Positions 6,410 through 6,532 of a DNA stretch of 6,532 nucleotides are shown here, in pieces. Numbering within the stretch: position 1 is the stretch's first letter; each line of letters starts with the position of its first letter. Both the position numbers and the translations under genes were made by a program. The stretch comes from Thermoplasmata archaeon (GTDB lineage: Archaea > Thermoplasmatota > Thermoplasmata > Thermoplasmatales > Thermoplasmataceae), in NCBI GenBank assembly GCA_021797295.1, contig JAKAAA010000060.1, positions 1 to 6,532 of the forward strand. The letters run 5' to 3'. The notes under the pieces were generated by a model. The model saw nothing but the letters and a program-made list of their open reading frames with translations, was not told the DNA's origin and ran no database searches.

Positions 6410-6415
6410 TTATAC
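6410..6415 (+). promoter_or_regulatory. Candidate TATA box upstream of the helicase gene (proximal)
   Basis: TTATAC at -25 to -20 from the ATG at 6435 has roughly the leaderless spacing used by other genes here. It is a weaker match to the consensus than the box at 6352, so I cannot choose between the two. Confidence 0.3.
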
Positions 6416-6434
6416 AATTTATTAATATATCATA

Positions 6435-6532
6435 ATGGAAAAATTCACCCCCAGGGAATGGCAGGATGCCCTGATCAGCACAGTATCAGAAAACCTTGAG
6501 GAAAAAAATAAAATTGCAGTTGAAGCACCTAC
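6435..6532 (+). CDS. XPD/Rad3 (DinG)-like DNA helicase, N-terminal 33 codons
   Basis: The frame from ATG 6435 is open to the right edge. It encodes MEKFTPREWQ, a Q-motif-like start, and ends in KIAVEAPT. The last residues match the beginning of the Walker A motif in XPD/Rad3-family superfamily 2 helicases, where (V/E)APTGxGKT begins about 30 residues into the protein, as here. Archaeal XPD homologues are iron-sulfur 5'-3' helicases linked to DNA repair. The P-loop lysine and the cluster cysteines lie outside the window, so the exact subfamily (XPD, DinG or another) is not settled. The gene is divergent from the MFS transporter. Confidence 0.7.
   Translation, partial: MEKFTPREWQDALISTVSENLEEKNKIAVEAP

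Noticed and set aside
1..6532. CRISPR arrays, tRNA or rRNA genes, insertion sequences, toxin-antitoxin or phage genes
   Set aside because: No regularly spaced repeats, cloverleaf-like sequence, transposase motifs or terminal inverted repeats with target duplications were seen by reading both strands. The one long inverted repeat (3559-3644) encloses only 58 bases and looks like promoter sequence rather than a mobile element.

Overview
The window looks like ordinary chromosomal DNA from a low-G+C, thermoacidophilic euryarchaeon of the Thermoplasmatales type (Ferroplasma, Acidiplasma, Cuniculiplasma or Thermoplasma relatives). This rests on archaeal-type RNase HII, a DUF47/PiT pair, a B12-domain radical SAM protein resembling archaeal tetraether-lipid enzymes, an XPD-type helicase start, AT-rich spacers, and TATA-like boxes centred about 25 bases before several start codons, which is the arrangement expected for leaderless archaeal mRNAs. 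The genus is inferred from gene style only.

Layout, left to right. On the minus strand lie the start of a PiT-type anion permease (cut by the left edge, TTG start), a DUF47/PhoU-like protein whose stop overlaps the permease start, and then a 558-residue B12-binding-domain radical SAM protein. A GNAT acetyltransferase follows, also on the minus strand. It is divergent from rnhB (RNase HII, plus strand), and the spacer between them holds a perfect 14-base inverted repeat. A family 2 glycosyltransferase follows rnhB on the plus strand. It overlaps tail to tail with a minus-strand MFS transporter. The transporter's N-terminus is broken by an apparent single-base frameshift. The window ends in the first 33 codons of an XPD/Rad3-like helicase on the plus strand.

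How the genes relate. DUF47 and the permease form one transcription unit, probably for phosphate or a similar anion. The radical SAM protein is a candidate for isoprenoid-chain modification of membrane lipids, by family resemblance only. The glycosyltransferase belongs to the group that charges or uses lipid-linked sugars at the membrane. RNase HII and the helicase serve DNA maintenance. Apart from DUF47-PiT, the neighbours do not form an obvious single pathway.

I found no RNA gene, CRISPR array, insertion sequence or phage gene. The largest non-coding gap is about 155 bases (6280-6434). I see no strong evidence for an undescribed multi-gene system. The most useful leads are the MFS frameshift with its well-placed promoter, the paired promoter element between the GNAT gene and rnhB, and the Grs-like radical SAM protein.
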